From: Candidatus Chlamydia corallus
GTDB taxonomy: Bacteria; Chlamydiota; Chlamydiia; Chlamydiales; Chlamydiaceae
Length of the DNA stretch: 64,000 bases
Assembly: GCF_002817655.1 (NCBI RefSeq)
Contig: NZ_NWQK01000002.1
Location: 62,001 to 126,000, forward strand
Direction of reading: 5' to 3'
Positions 8,473 through 18,943 of this stretch are shown piece after piece. The translations under genes and the position numbers were made by a program. A model generated the notes under the pieces. That model did no database searches. It saw nothing but the letters and a program-made list of their open reading frames with translations, and was not told the DNA's origin. Positions within the stretch are counted from its first letter, which is position 1. Every line of letters begins with the position of its first letter.

Positions 8473-11400
8473 AAGGACCTTTGAAAAGGGATAGGATTTT
8501 TAAGCGTTCGGATGTACCCATGTTGCTTAAGATCTCCTGGATATTGCGGTTGTGAAATTGCCAGAAAATAGAAAGATTAGGATTCTTAGTCTCTTCATTT
8601 ATAGCAGAAAACACTGCTTCATGAAATTTTTCATCATCATCTAAGGTTTTCCAACATAATGGAGAAAGTAATGGGATAGGTTGTGAAGACATCAGGTGAT
8701 AGACCTCTAAAGCTCTAAGGAGATAGCTTTCGGGATCTGAAAAAGGAGGCGGGCAGTTTTCCTGAGTATTAAAAGACGTCAGTTTTATTAAAACGTCCTT
8801 AGAAGAGAGATGCCCAGACATTTGTAACGCTGCAAGTGCTAAATATCTTTCTAAGAGTTGCCTTTGTTCATAAGAGGTATCAGGCAGAATACGTGAAGTT
8901 TTCGTTGTTTTCTTTAGAAAAGCCCCTGGATCAATAGTACATAAATAGACCCCCTCATTGCACACCCCGTGAATAGTTCCATGGATCTGTACTAAATTTT
9001 CTTTGAAAGATAAAGAAAGAGGAGGGAGGAGGTACTTTTGACGATAAGGTCTCTCCTCAAAAATTGATGAAGAGAACGTGACTGTATAAGGTGCAAGTTT
9101 TGGATCTTTGTCTAATCTGTCATGCAACAGGTGCATTTTTTCTCTATAATAAGTAAAGAGCTCTTCGGAATGGGAGAAGATACTCGGGATCAAGTGATGC
9201 TCTTCGTCTAAAAAATGCTCCTTCCAAAAGTCTTCAATTTGATGTTTTGTTGGGAAGAGTTTGGGCTGTTTTTTAATGCGTTCGGGAGGAGAAATTCTGA
9301 GATTATAATTCGTTTTTAAAAAGAGGTCTAAAGGAGAAAAGATGCCTCTGATGATTTCGTTGAGAGATAGATGTTCAGGAAGATTCAGGGACTTTGCTGT
9401 TTGAGTAAACAATGAAGGAAACGGTGCTTTTTTAGAATAGAAAGCTTCAGCAAGAGAATGATTGTATGCTTGTGAAGCATGCAACTGAGTCTTATTTTTG
9501 AAGAAAGCGGAGAGGTAGGGCTGTGTTGCTAATGTTTCTGTAGGTAGATCTAAGGTTTCTTTGATGTGATTTAGAAATGAGCTGGGGAGATTGAAATGGG
9601 CTGCTGATGATATGTAACTAATATGAAGCTCATGTTTTGTAGAGACTAGAATTTGTAGGAAATGAAAATTTTCCTCGTCTTCTGTAGAAGAAAATGCGAG
9701 CTCTTCGTGAGTTGTTGCCTTATTTAAAAGATCAAAAACGTCTGATGATGTTGTCTTATTCGCTCCTAAAATAAATGTATAACCTTTGGGAATTAAGCTT
9801 AGGCTACTTAAACTCCCTATATAAGGCCCTGGTTTGTCATACAAGGGACTTGGTTTATGAAAGTGAAGCAAAAAATCCAAACAGAAATCAGTAAAGAAAA
9901 GAAGGGAACAGGAATATGTAGCAAATGTCGGGAAAAGAGAATTTCTTAGTGCTGTGATGAAAGACGTTTCTTCTGGAGATAACAAGAAAACTTTTTCTAA
10001 AAAAGAAAATAAAAGTTGAAAAAGATCTTCGTAGCTATGTTGGGAATTAGAAAGATAAAGATTTATATAGTCTTGAATGGAATAAATTAAAGGTAATGTC
10101 GTTTCCCAAACTTCTACTTGACTGACACGCCCACCCTCTTGATTAAAGGGATATTCTTCTAATATAAGATCACCTAAAGCTTTCGTTTGTTGACCCAAAG
10201 TTTGGTCTCTTGAAGAAATTTTTTCCCATTCTGAGGAAAGCTTTTTAATCAGATAGGGCACCTTATTTTGATCTATGGGTTGTTGTAGCTGTGGATGCGT
10301 AAGCAGCTGAAGAACGCAATGTAAATCTCCTTGTGTTTGTAAAATCGAGGAGAGTAGAAGAATTTTATTTCTGAGATCTTCAGATCGTGAATCCACTTCA
10401 TCAGTAAAGTATATAGGCACGTGAGGATAGAAAATAGCATTTAAATGTACCTTGTAGCTCTCTATGTGAGAAGATAGAATAAAAATTTCCTCAGGTAAGA
10501 CTCCACGATGCAAAAGTTCAGTAACCTTACAAAATACTTCTTGAACTTCTCTAGAAATATTCAGGGCTTTATAAATACAAATTGTTTGTTTTGTTTGAGA
10601 GATGTCTTGAGGGGAGATTGGTTTGAGGTCTAAAATAGAATTTTGTACTCGTCCTAAAGAAGAATCATTTTTCGAAGAAAGAAAGATTTCTTGATAGTCT
10701 ATTTCCCTATCTAAGAAAAAATTTTGTGATGACTGAGATTTATGAGCTAAGTTTGCAAGCAGCACTTGTCTATCTGATAATACATAATGCTCCCAAGCAT
10801 TTTTTATTGGAGAGTCGGGGAATTGATTCCAAAAGAAATCAATAGCTCTATCGGAAAGTAAGTCACCAAAATATTCTCGACAGGGGGAAAAACAATAGAA
10901 ATAAACAGGGAAAAATGTACTCAAGTCAATAAAGAATTCCGCAAGATGCTTGGGAAGATGAGCATAACCGAAAATATGAAGGGAACAGTCCTCTTGTTGG
11001 GATCGATTATTTAAAATAGTCGAGAACATCTCCTCATATGAAGAAAAATGACTTTCCAAGCGTTGGAATAGCTCTTGGTAATGCCCAGCACTTTTCGTAG
11101 GGCGTTGTGAAAAAGTATGGAATTGTTTAAATGCAGTAGCAAGTTTTTTTGATCTTTCATAGGTTGGCTGAGATAAAAATTCACTACCATCTTGCAATCG
11201 AAAAGTCTTCTGGATCTCTTCTAAAGTATTATTTATTAATAGAGGAAGTGTAAGGTAGTCTGGAATGCGAGGTTGCGAGCAACCCCTACCCAAGAATAAG
11301 TGTTTGACAATGGAATCCGAAGCGGTGAAAATAGTCGATCCCATAAAAATGTGATCTGATAAGGCATACAAAAGTTGTTTTTTTATCCAGTGCCCTGTAG

Positions 11401-11533
11401 TAGCATTTGCAACAAGAATCCATCGTTTGGTAAAAGGTTTTTGATACGTGGACGTAATATCCTCCGCAAGCTGAGCTAGGAGGTGGGGGGGCGAGTTGCT
11501 AAAGCTTGCTCGGCAATGTTTGGTGGCATTCAT
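8459..11533 (-). CDS. recC: Exodeoxyribonuclease V gamma subunit RecC, intact copy
   Basis: RecC is the Chi-recognition and scaffold subunit of RecBCD. From the ATG at 11533 it has 1024 residues; a TTG 24 codons upstream is possible but lacks support. The N-terminal inactive-helicase domain (WILVANATTGHWIKKQL) and a RecC-type C-terminal half are visible. Its neighbour recB overlaps it by 14 bases. The ATG shares the bases CATG with the divergent lplT start, so each message's leader lies in the other gene. From base 9474 upward this gene lies inside the tandem duplication, so its first about 686 codons are repeated at 14835-16894. This is the only full-length copy. Confidence 0.9.
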   Translation of the reverse strand: MNATKHCRASFSNSPPHLLAQLAEDITSTYQKPFTKRWILVANATTGHWIKKQLLYALSDHIFMGSTIFTASDSIVKHLFLGRGCSQPRIPDYLTLPLLINNTLEEIQKTFRLQDGSEFLSQPTYERSKKLATAFKQFHTFSQRPTKSAGHYQELFQRLESHFSSYEEMFSTILNNRSQQEDCSLHIFGYAHLPKHLAEFFIDLSTFFPVYFYCFSPCREYFGDLLSDRAIDFFWNQFPDSPIKNAWEHYVLSDRQVLLANLAHKSQSSQNFFLDREIDYQEIFLSSKNDSSLGRVQNSILDLKPISPQDISQTKQTICIYKALNISREVQEVFCKVTELLHRGVLPEEIFILSSHIESYKVHLNAIFYPHVPIYFTDEVDSRSEDLRNKILLLSSILQTQGDLHCVLQLLTHPQLQQPIDQNKVPYLIKKLSSEWEKISSRDQTLGQQTKALGDLILEEYPFNQEGGRVSQVEVWETTLPLIYSIQDYINLYLSNSQHSYEDLFQLLFSFLEKVFLLSPEETSFITALRNSLFPTFATYSCSLLFFTDFCLDFLLHFHKPSPLYDKPGPYIGSLSSLSLIPKGYTFILGANKTTSSDVFDLLNKATTHEELAFSSTEDEENFHFLQILVSTKHELHISYISSAAHFNLPSSFLNHIKETLDLPTETLATQPYLSAFFKNKTQLHASQAYNHSLAEAFYSKKAPFPSLFTQTAKSLNLPEHLSLNEIIRGIFSPLDLFLKTNYNLRISPPERIKKQPKLFPTKHQIEDFWKEHFLDEEHHLIPSIFSHSEELFTYYREKMHLLHDRLDKDPKLAPYTVTFSSSIFEERPYRQKYLLPPLSLSFKENLVQIHGTIHGVCNEGVYLCTIDPGAFLKKTTKTSRILPDTSYEQRQLLERYLALAALQMSGHLSSKDVLIKLTSFNTQENCPPPFSDPESYLLRALEVYHLMSSQPIPLLSPLCWKTLDDDEKFHEAVFSAINEETKNPNLSIFWQFHNRNIQEILSNMGTSERLKILSLFKGPCETI

Positions 11534-13241
11534 GACTGTTTCGGTACAAAAAAAATCGTTTAGGGCACTAGTAACTACGCATTTCCTGACGATTATAAAT
11601 GACAATTTATATAAATTTCTTTTAGCCTTTTTTTTGTTGGAAGGTAAAACTCTAACAGAGAACGCAAAGATTCTATCCTGTGTAAGTTTCTTTTTTGCCC
11701 TTCCCTTTCTTTTACTAGCCCCGTTAGCTGGAAGTTTAGCAGATCGCTTTCAGAAACGGAATATTATCTTAGCTACCCGATTCATCGAAATTATATGTAC
11801 AGTTCTTGGAGCCTACTTTTTCTTTATCCAATCTGTAATTGGAGGGTATCTAGTTTTAATTTTAATGGCATGCCACACCACGATATTTGCACCAGCCAAG
11901 CTTGGAATTCTTCCCGAAATGCTTCCTTCAGAACAACTTTCTCAAGCAAATGGTATTATGACAGCAGCCACCTATACAGGAAGCATTTTGGGTTCTTGCC
12001 TTGCTCCTCTGGTCGTCGATATAACCCATCGTTTAGATATCAATAGCTACGTTTGGCCAACAGTACTTTGTGTTGTTGTCTCTATTATTAGTACCATCAT
12101 TTCTTTCTATATCCGACCTAGCAATGTGAAAAATGTTAAACAGAAGATCACCTTTGCTAGTTTCAAAGATTTATGGAAAATTTTAAAAGACACTCGGATA
12201 ATTCACTATCTGACTGTATCGATTTTTTTGGGATCTTTCTTCTTATTGATAGGTGCGTATACGCAGTTAGAGATTATTCCTTTTGTAGAGTTTACTTTAA
12301 AATATCCTAAACATTATGGCGCCTACCTTTTCCCTGTTGTTGCTTTGGGGGTAGGTATAGGGTCCTACATCACAGGAAAAATTTCAGGAAAAGATATTAA
12401 AATAGGCTATGTCCCTTTGGCAGCTATCGGCCTAGCTCTAGTATTTATGGGACTTTATGCTTTTGCTTGTTCCGTGATAGTAGTTTTATTTTTTTTACTT
12501 GCACTTGGATTTCTCGGGGGCGTGTATCAAGTGCCTCTCCATGCTTACGTGCAATATGCAAGCCCAGAACATAAGAGAGGGCAAATTTTAGCCGCCAATA
12601 ACTTCTTAGATTTCTTTGGGGTGTTAGTCGCTGCAGGAGTTATTCGAGTTTTGGGAAGTAACTTAGGCTTATCTCCTGAAAAAAGTTTTTTTTATGTGGG
12701 CTGGTTTGTCTTAGTTGTTTCTATCTGGACATTATGGATATGGAGAGAGCATGTTTATCGTCTAGTATTAGGTGTGGTATTACGAAAACAACTAGGTCGC
12801 TATTTAAAAATTCATCAGTCTTCGATCCCAAAATGTTATTTTGTTTCCGTACAGAATTATAGGGAAATCCGACGTGTTTTAGCTATGCTAACTAAAACCA
12901 TAAGAAGTAAGGTAATTGTTTTAGATCAAAAATTGGTTCCGGGATGGAGAACTTGGTTATTGTCTTGGTGTGTTCCTACAGTCGTCTCAGATGTAAAAGA
13001 TAACGATTCTGAAGCCCAGTATGCTTGGTCTGTTCTACAGGCAAATCACCTAAAAACGTCTTTAGAGAAATTTCCTGATATCTGTGTTGTATGTTTGGGA
13101 CTGCCAAATAATGTGGAGAAAATTACATCAATATTACAAGCACAGGGTATAGAACCGCATCTTATACAATTTTTACAGAAAGAAGAAAAAAAAAGAGTTG
13201 TTTATACTCTAGCTTTTCCCGATGCGGATAGCAATTCTTAG
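11532..13241 (+). CDS. lplT: Lysophospholipid transporter-like MFS protein, copy 1
   Basis: Twelve-helix major facilitator protein of 569 residues from the ATG at 11532, which has GGTGG upstream. The N-terminal signature FLTIINDNLYKFLLAFFLL and loop AGSLADRFQKRNIIL are characteristic of LplT/YgeD. LplT flips lysophosphatidylethanolamine/glycerol inward across the inner membrane for re-acylation, useful in a parasite that takes lipids from its host. E. coli LplT is about 400 residues; here about 150 residues follow the last helix (from roughly 415), a soluble domain I do not recognise. The start codon overlaps the divergent recC start. An identical copy is at 16893-18602. Confidence 0.85.
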   Translation: MTVSVQKKSFRALVTTHFLTIINDNLYKFLLAFFLLEGKTLTENAKILSCVSFFFALPFLLLAPLAGSLADRFQKRNIILATRFIEIICTVLGAYFFFIQSVIGGYLVLILMACHTTIFAPAKLGILPEMLPSEQLSQANGIMTAATYTGSILGSCLAPLVVDITHRLDINSYVWPTVLCVVVSIISTIISFYIRPSNVKNVKQKITFASFKDLWKILKDTRIIHYLTVSIFLGSFFLLIGAYTQLEIIPFVEFTLKYPKHYGAYLFPVVALGVGIGSYITGKISGKDIKIGYVPLAAIGLALVFMGLYAFACSVIVVLFFLLALGFLGGVYQVPLHAYVQYASPEHKRGQILAANNFLDFFGVLVAAGVIRVLGSNLGLSPEKSFFYVGWFVLVVSIWTLWIWREHVYRLVLGVVLRKQLGRYLKIHQSSIPKCYFVSVQNYREIRRVLAMLTKTIRSKVIVLDQKLVPGWRTWLLSWCVPTVVSDVKDNDSEAQYAWSVLQANHLKTSLEKFPDICVVCLGLPNNVEKITSILQAQGIEPHLIQFLQKEEKKRVVYTLAFPDADSNS

Positions 13242-13582
13242 ACTATTTTAGGAAAAAAAAGATCGGAGCTTAGCTGGGTAACTCTTCTCATAAAGTATTC
13301 TGCTCTTGTTTTTCCTTTTTAAATCTGTCTATACGCGAATTAAAATTTTGTATAAGATCGCTTCGTTTGTTTGTGTGACGAGATGTACTATTCCTAGCTA
13401 ATGAGGTGAGGGGATTGTATCCTTACCCTTATCGGAAAATCTTTATTACAAAAAAAGATTTCTAGGTACTCTGCTTTTTTTTGTCTTTTTTTAAATCACT
13501 AAACTTTCAGATTATCCGTATTTTGTTGCGTGCTGATTACGAGAGAAGAGCTATGGAGAAAAATTTTATGTTGCTTACGCTT
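13242..13582. other. Gene-free stretch between lplT and the udk remnant (copy 1)
   Basis: No coding frame or RNA gene seen. An 8-bp inverted repeat AAATCTTT...AAAGATTT lies at 13437-13461, followed about 14 bases later by a T run; it may act as a weak terminator for lplT. Repeated exactly at 18603-18943. Confidence 0.5.
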
Positions 13583-14217
13583 ATGATGATTATTGGAATT
13601 GCCGAGGGCTCTGGAGCAGGGAAAACCACCCTAACTCAAAGTATTAAAGAAATTTTTGGTAAAGATATTAGTGTTATCTACCAAGATAATTAACAAAGAT
13701 GCGTTTGATTTTACTCATAAAGAATGTTCACAATTAAATTATGATCATCCCAATGTTTTTGATAACGATTTGTCGGTGTTAGATATAAAACGTTTAAAAA
13801 ATAACGAGATTGTCCATGCTCCAATTTATGATTTTACTCTAAATAATAGATTTCAAACAGAAACGATATATCCCGCTAAAGTTATTCTTATAGAAGGTGT
13901 TTTAGATTTCGAAAATCAAGAACTTAGAGATCTTACCAACTAGGATCTTTGTAGACACCGATGCTGATGAAAGAATATTACGCCGTCTTGTACAAGATGT
14001 TCAAGAACGAGGGGATAATGTAGATGATGTAATAGCTTATTATCTTTCTACAGTAAAACCTATGCACAGTCAATTTGTAGAACCTACTCGCAAATATGCT
14101 GATATCATTGGTACGGAAATTATCAACAAGACGTAGTGACTCTTGTCATAGAAAATTAAAAGTTATTTAGAGAATTATCCTGAAAATAGGGCGATTTATG
14201 TAGCCAGCTTTCTCTAA
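13583..14217 (+). pseudogene. udk: Decayed uridine kinase, copy 1
   Basis: The sequence begins MMIIGIAEGSGAGKTTLTQ, a uridine kinase P-loop, and continues through recognisable family segments, but in shifting frames. After IYQDN a stop follows; restoring two bases gives the expected NYYKDAFDFTHKE. A second shift lies near 13940 between RDLTN and [17 protein letters not shown] third is near 14120, where YADII must jump to [13 protein letters not shown], and a fourth near 14152 before KSYLENYPENR. At least four frame breaks mean no functional kinase. Uridine kinase would salvage uridine/cytidine to UMP/CMP. The same lesions are in copy 2, so decay came before duplication. Confidence 0.88.
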
Positions 14218-14300
14218 TTTTTTAGAGATATTTGTGGCTTGTTTTCCCTTATGAGTCATCGCGAGACTTGGAGATATAAAAACAAAGCCTCAAATACACA

Positions 14301-14836
14301 CTACATTAAACAACAACTTGTAGATTCGTTGTTTTCCTTGATTTCACACAAATGGGCACGTCGAAAAGGCTTGTTTCCTCGCGAGCTATCGAATTTGCGA
14401 ACTCTAGGGCTTCGAGAGCATTCTTTAGAACAACATCCTTGATATTTTTGAATACATTCAACACAACAAAGAAATAGAAAATTACAATCTGTGTTCGCGC
14501 AGTTGTAATAGAAATCACAGGGAATGTGACAGTGACAACATTCTGCTATGGGAGTCACATTAGGATCGTTTTCATCAATCGGAATGGCTAGGCGATCATC
14601 AAAAACAAATAGTTTTCCCAACCACTTTCCCGTTCCTACTTGTTGTCCATAAGCAATAACACCATCGTCAAGTTGATAGACTTCTTTAAAGCCTTTTTCT
14701 AACAAAATTGGAGAGTAAAGCTCACAACGAATTCCTCCAGTACAATACATCATAACAGGGGTTGTTTCGGGATCACATTCCTGAACAAGCTGCTCTGCAT
14801 ACTCTGGAAACTCTCTGAAAGTTTGAATATTAGGGA
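14301..14836 (-). pseudogene. trhO: trhO 3' fragment at the duplication junction
   Basis: Carries the last about 178 codons of trhO, identical to bases 19662-20197, but lacks the first 146 codons because the duplication unit ends inside the gene. An internal ATG (14753) opens a 150-residue frame that still contains the CTGGIRCE active-site loop and the Cys-rich tail. No N-terminal domain and no native promoter remain, so a functional product is unlikely. Upstream it is joined to recC sequence. Confidence 0.85.
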
Positions 14837-16894
14837 AGCATGCAACTGAGTCTTATTTTTGAAGAAAGCGGAGAGGTAGGGCTGTGTTGCTAATGTTTCT
14901 GTAGGTAGATCTAAGGTTTCTTTGATGTGATTTAGAAATGAGCTGGGGAGATTGAAATGGGCTGCTGATGATATGTAACTAATATGAAGCTCATGTTTTG
15001 TAGAGACTAGAATTTGTAGGAAATGAAAATTTTCCTCGTCTTCTGTAGAAGAAAATGCGAGCTCTTCGTGAGTTGTTGCCTTATTTAAAAGATCAAAAAC
15101 GTCTGATGATGTTGTCTTATTCGCTCCTAAAATAAATGTATAACCTTTGGGAATTAAGCTTAGGCTACTTAAACTCCCTATATAAGGCCCTGGTTTGTCA
15201 TACAAGGGACTTGGTTTATGAAAGTGAAGCAAAAAATCCAAACAGAAATCAGTAAAGAAAAGAAGGGAACAGGAATATGTAGCAAATGTCGGGAAAAGAG
15301 AATTTCTTAGTGCTGTGATGAAAGACGTTTCTTCTGGAGATAACAAGAAAACTTTTTCTAAAAAAGAAAATAAAAGTTGAAAAAGATCTTCGTAGCTATG
15401 TTGGGAATTAGAAAGATAAAGATTTATATAGTCTTGAATGGAATAAATTAAAGGTAATGTCGTTTCCCAAACTTCTACTTGACTGACACGCCCACCCTCT
15501 TGATTAAAGGGATATTCTTCTAATATAAGATCACCTAAAGCTTTCGTTTGTTGACCCAAAGTTTGGTCTCTTGAAGAAATTTTTTCCCATTCTGAGGAAA
15601 GCTTTTTAATCAGATAGGGCACCTTATTTTGATCTATGGGTTGTTGTAGCTGTGGATGCGTAAGCAGCTGAAGAACGCAATGTAAATCTCCTTGTGTTTG
15701 TAAAATCGAGGAGAGTAGAAGAATTTTATTTCTGAGATCTTCAGATCGTGAATCCACTTCATCAGTAAAGTATATAGGCACGTGAGGATAGAAAATAGCA
15801 TTTAAATGTACCTTGTAGCTCTCTATGTGAGAAGATAGAATAAAAATTTCCTCAGGTAAGACTCCACGATGCAAAAGTTCAGTAACCTTACAAAATACTT
15901 CTTGAACTTCTCTAGAAATATTCAGGGCTTTATAAATACAAATTGTTTGTTTTGTTTGAGAGATGTCTTGAGGGGAGATTGGTTTGAGGTCTAAAATAGA
16001 ATTTTGTACTCGTCCTAAAGAAGAATCATTTTTCGAAGAAAGAAAGATTTCTTGATAGTCTATTTCCCTATCTAAGAAAAAATTTTGTGATGACTGAGAT
16101 TTATGAGCTAAGTTTGCAAGCAGCACTTGTCTATCTGATAATACATAATGCTCCCAAGCATTTTTTATTGGAGAGTCGGGGAATTGATTCCAAAAGAAAT
16201 CAATAGCTCTATCGGAAAGTAAGTCACCAAAATATTCTCGACAGGGGGAAAAACAATAGAAATAAACAGGGAAAAATGTACTCAAGTCAATAAAGAATTC
16301 CGCAAGATGCTTGGGAAGATGAGCATAACCGAAAATATGAAGGGAACAGTCCTCTTGTTGGGATCGATTATTTAAAATAGTCGAGAACATCTCCTCATAT
16401 GAAGAAAAATGACTTTCCAAGCGTTGGAATAGCTCTTGGTAATGCCCAGCACTTTTCGTAGGGCGTTGTGAAAAAGTATGGAATTGTTTAAATGCAGTAG
16501 CAAGTTTTTTTGATCTTTCATAGGTTGGCTGAGATAAAAATTCACTACCATCTTGCAATCGAAAAGTCTTCTGGATCTCTTCTAAAGTATTATTTATTAA
16601 TAGAGGAAGTGTAAGGTAGTCTGGAATGCGAGGTTGCGAGCAACCCCTACCCAAGAATAAGTGTTTGACAATGGAATCCGAAGCGGTGAAAATAGTCGAT
16701 CCCATAAAAATGTGATCTGATAAGGCATACAAAAGTTGTTTTTTTATCCAGTGCCCTGTAGTAGCATTTGCAACAAGAATCCATCGTTTGGTAAAAGGTT
16801 TTTGATACGTGGACGTAATATCCTCCGCAAGCTGAGCTAGGAGGTGGGGGGGCGAGTTGCTAAAGCTTGCTCGGCAATGTTTGGTGGCATTCAT
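14750..16894 (-). pseudogene. recC: Truncated recC (second copy) running out of frame into trhO
   Basis: Identical to the first about 686 codons of recC from the ATG at 16894. At 14835/14836 the sequence switches to trhO, read out of frame, adding about 28 unrelated residues before the stop at 14750. The 714-residue product would have the N-terminal RecC domains but lack the C-terminal third that contacts RecB and completes the channel. Promoter and start context are the same as for the intact recC, so it may be expressed. It is most simply a by-product of the tandem duplication. Confidence 0.85.
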
Positions 16895-18602
16895 GACTGT
16901 TTCGGTACAAAAAAAATCGTTTAGGGCACTAGTAACTACGCATTTCCTGACGATTATAAATGACAATTTATATAAATTTCTTTTAGCCTTTTTTTTGTTG
17001 GAAGGTAAAACTCTAACAGAGAACGCAAAGATTCTATCCTGTGTAAGTTTCTTTTTTGCCCTTCCCTTTCTTTTACTAGCCCCGTTAGCTGGAAGTTTAG
17101 CAGATCGCTTTCAGAAACGGAATATTATCTTAGCTACCCGATTCATCGAAATTATATGTACAGTTCTTGGAGCCTACTTTTTCTTTATCCAATCTGTAAT
17201 TGGAGGGTATCTAGTTTTAATTTTAATGGCATGCCACACCACGATATTTGCACCAGCCAAGCTTGGAATTCTTCCCGAAATGCTTCCTTCAGAACAACTT
17301 TCTCAAGCAAATGGTATTATGACAGCAGCCACCTATACAGGAAGCATTTTGGGTTCTTGCCTTGCTCCTCTGGTCGTCGATATAACCCATCGTTTAGATA
17401 TCAATAGCTACGTTTGGCCAACAGTACTTTGTGTTGTTGTCTCTATTATTAGTACCATCATTTCTTTCTATATCCGACCTAGCAATGTGAAAAATGTTAA
17501 ACAGAAGATCACCTTTGCTAGTTTCAAAGATTTATGGAAAATTTTAAAAGACACTCGGATAATTCACTATCTGACTGTATCGATTTTTTTGGGATCTTTC
17601 TTCTTATTGATAGGTGCGTATACGCAGTTAGAGATTATTCCTTTTGTAGAGTTTACTTTAAAATATCCTAAACATTATGGCGCCTACCTTTTCCCTGTTG
17701 TTGCTTTGGGGGTAGGTATAGGGTCCTACATCACAGGAAAAATTTCAGGAAAAGATATTAAAATAGGCTATGTCCCTTTGGCAGCTATCGGCCTAGCTCT
17801 AGTATTTATGGGACTTTATGCTTTTGCTTGTTCCGTGATAGTAGTTTTATTTTTTTTACTTGCACTTGGATTTCTCGGGGGCGTGTATCAAGTGCCTCTC
17901 CATGCTTACGTGCAATATGCAAGCCCAGAACATAAGAGAGGGCAAATTTTAGCCGCCAATAACTTCTTAGATTTCTTTGGGGTGTTAGTCGCTGCAGGAG
18001 TTATTCGAGTTTTGGGAAGTAACTTAGGCTTATCTCCTGAAAAAAGTTTTTTTTATGTGGGCTGGTTTGTCTTAGTTGTTTCTATCTGGACATTATGGAT
18101 ATGGAGAGAGCATGTTTATCGTCTAGTATTAGGTGTGGTATTACGAAAACAACTAGGTCGCTATTTAAAAATTCATCAGTCTTCGATCCCAAAATGTTAT
18201 TTTGTTTCCGTACAGAATTATAGGGAAATCCGACGTGTTTTAGCTATGCTAACTAAAACCATAAGAAGTAAGGTAATTGTTTTAGATCAAAAATTGGTTC
18301 CGGGATGGAGAACTTGGTTATTGTCTTGGTGTGTTCCTACAGTCGTCTCAGATGTAAAAGATAACGATTCTGAAGCCCAGTATGCTTGGTCTGTTCTACA
18401 GGCAAATCACCTAAAAACGTCTTTAGAGAAATTTCCTGATATCTGTGTTGTATGTTTGGGACTGCCAAATAATGTGGAGAAAATTACATCAATATTACAA
18501 GCACAGGGTATAGAACCGCATCTTATACAATTTTTACAGAAAGAAGAAAAAAAAAGAGTTGTTTATACTCTAGCTTTTCCCGATGCGGATAGCAATTCTT
18601 AG
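16893..18602 (+). CDS. lplT: Lysophospholipid transporter-like MFS protein, copy 2
   Basis: Protein identical to the one encoded at 11532-13241, with the same ribosome site and divergent recC-derived sequence upstream, so both should be expressed equally. lplT is the only gene in the repeat that is whole in both copies; a dosage benefit is conceivable but not shown. The same unexplained C-terminal domain of about 150 residues is present. It may be an assembly duplicate if the repeat is not real. Confidence 0.82.
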   Translation: MTVSVQKKSFRALVTTHFLTIINDNLYKFLLAFFLLEGKTLTENAKILSCVSFFFALPFLLLAPLAGSLADRFQKRNIILATRFIEIICTVLGAYFFFIQSVIGGYLVLILMACHTTIFAPAKLGILPEMLPSEQLSQANGIMTAATYTGSILGSCLAPLVVDITHRLDINSYVWPTVLCVVVSIISTIISFYIRPSNVKNVKQKITFASFKDLWKILKDTRIIHYLTVSIFLGSFFLLIGAYTQLEIIPFVEFTLKYPKHYGAYLFPVVALGVGIGSYITGKISGKDIKIGYVPLAAIGLALVFMGLYAFACSVIVVLFFLLALGFLGGVYQVPLHAYVQYASPEHKRGQILAANNFLDFFGVLVAAGVIRVLGSNLGLSPEKSFFYVGWFVLVVSIWTLWIWREHVYRLVLGVVLRKQLGRYLKIHQSSIPKCYFVSVQNYREIRRVLAMLTKTIRSKVIVLDQKLVPGWRTWLLSWCVPTVVSDVKDNDSEAQYAWSVLQANHLKTSLEKFPDICVVCLGLPNNVEKITSILQAQGIEPHLIQFLQKEEKKRVVYTLAFPDADSNS

Positions 18603-18943
18603 ACTATTTTAGGAAAAAAAAGATCGGAGCTTAGCTGGGTAACTCTTCTCATAAAGTATTCTGCTCTTGTTTTTCCTTTTTAAATCTGTCTATACGCGAA
18701 TTAAAATTTTGTATAAGATCGCTTCGTTTGTTTGTGTGACGAGATGTACTATTCCTAGCTAATGAGGTGAGGGGATTGTATCCTTACCCTTATCGGAAAA
18801 TCTTTATTACAAAAAAAGATTTCTAGGTACTCTGCTTTTTTTTGTCTTTTTTTAAATCACTAAACTTTCAGATTATCCGTATTTTGTTGCGTGCTGATTA
18901 CGAGAGAAGAGCTATGGAGAAAAATTTTATGTTGCTTACGCTT
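18603..18943. other. Gene-free stretch between lplT and the udk remnant (copy 2)
   Basis: Exact repeat of 13242-13582; the same inverted repeat lies at 18798-18822. Nothing else recognised. Confidence 0.5.

Larger units (their letters stand above)
9474..14836. repeat. Tandem duplication, copy 1 (5,361-bp period)
   Basis: Sequence from 9474 to 14836 recurs at 14835-20197 with a constant offset of 5,361 bases. The overlapping two bases (GA) are shared microhomology at the junction. Every stretch I compared, including coding and noncoding parts, is identical, and the open frames translate identically. Copy 1 contains the 5' two-thirds of the intact recC, lplT, broken udk and the 3' part of trhO. 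At 9473/14834 and 14837/20198 the sequences diverge, which fixes the limits. Confidence 0.95.

Noticed and set aside
11795..12046. 83-codon frame inside lplT (also at 17156-17407)
   Set aside because: Out-of-frame shadow of the transporter; repeated only because the region is duplicated.
14301..14753. 150-residue trhO fragment considered as a functional small rhodanese
   Set aside because: It is an exact duplicate of the trhO 3' part cut by the duplication edge, lacks the N-terminal domain and has no own promoter.
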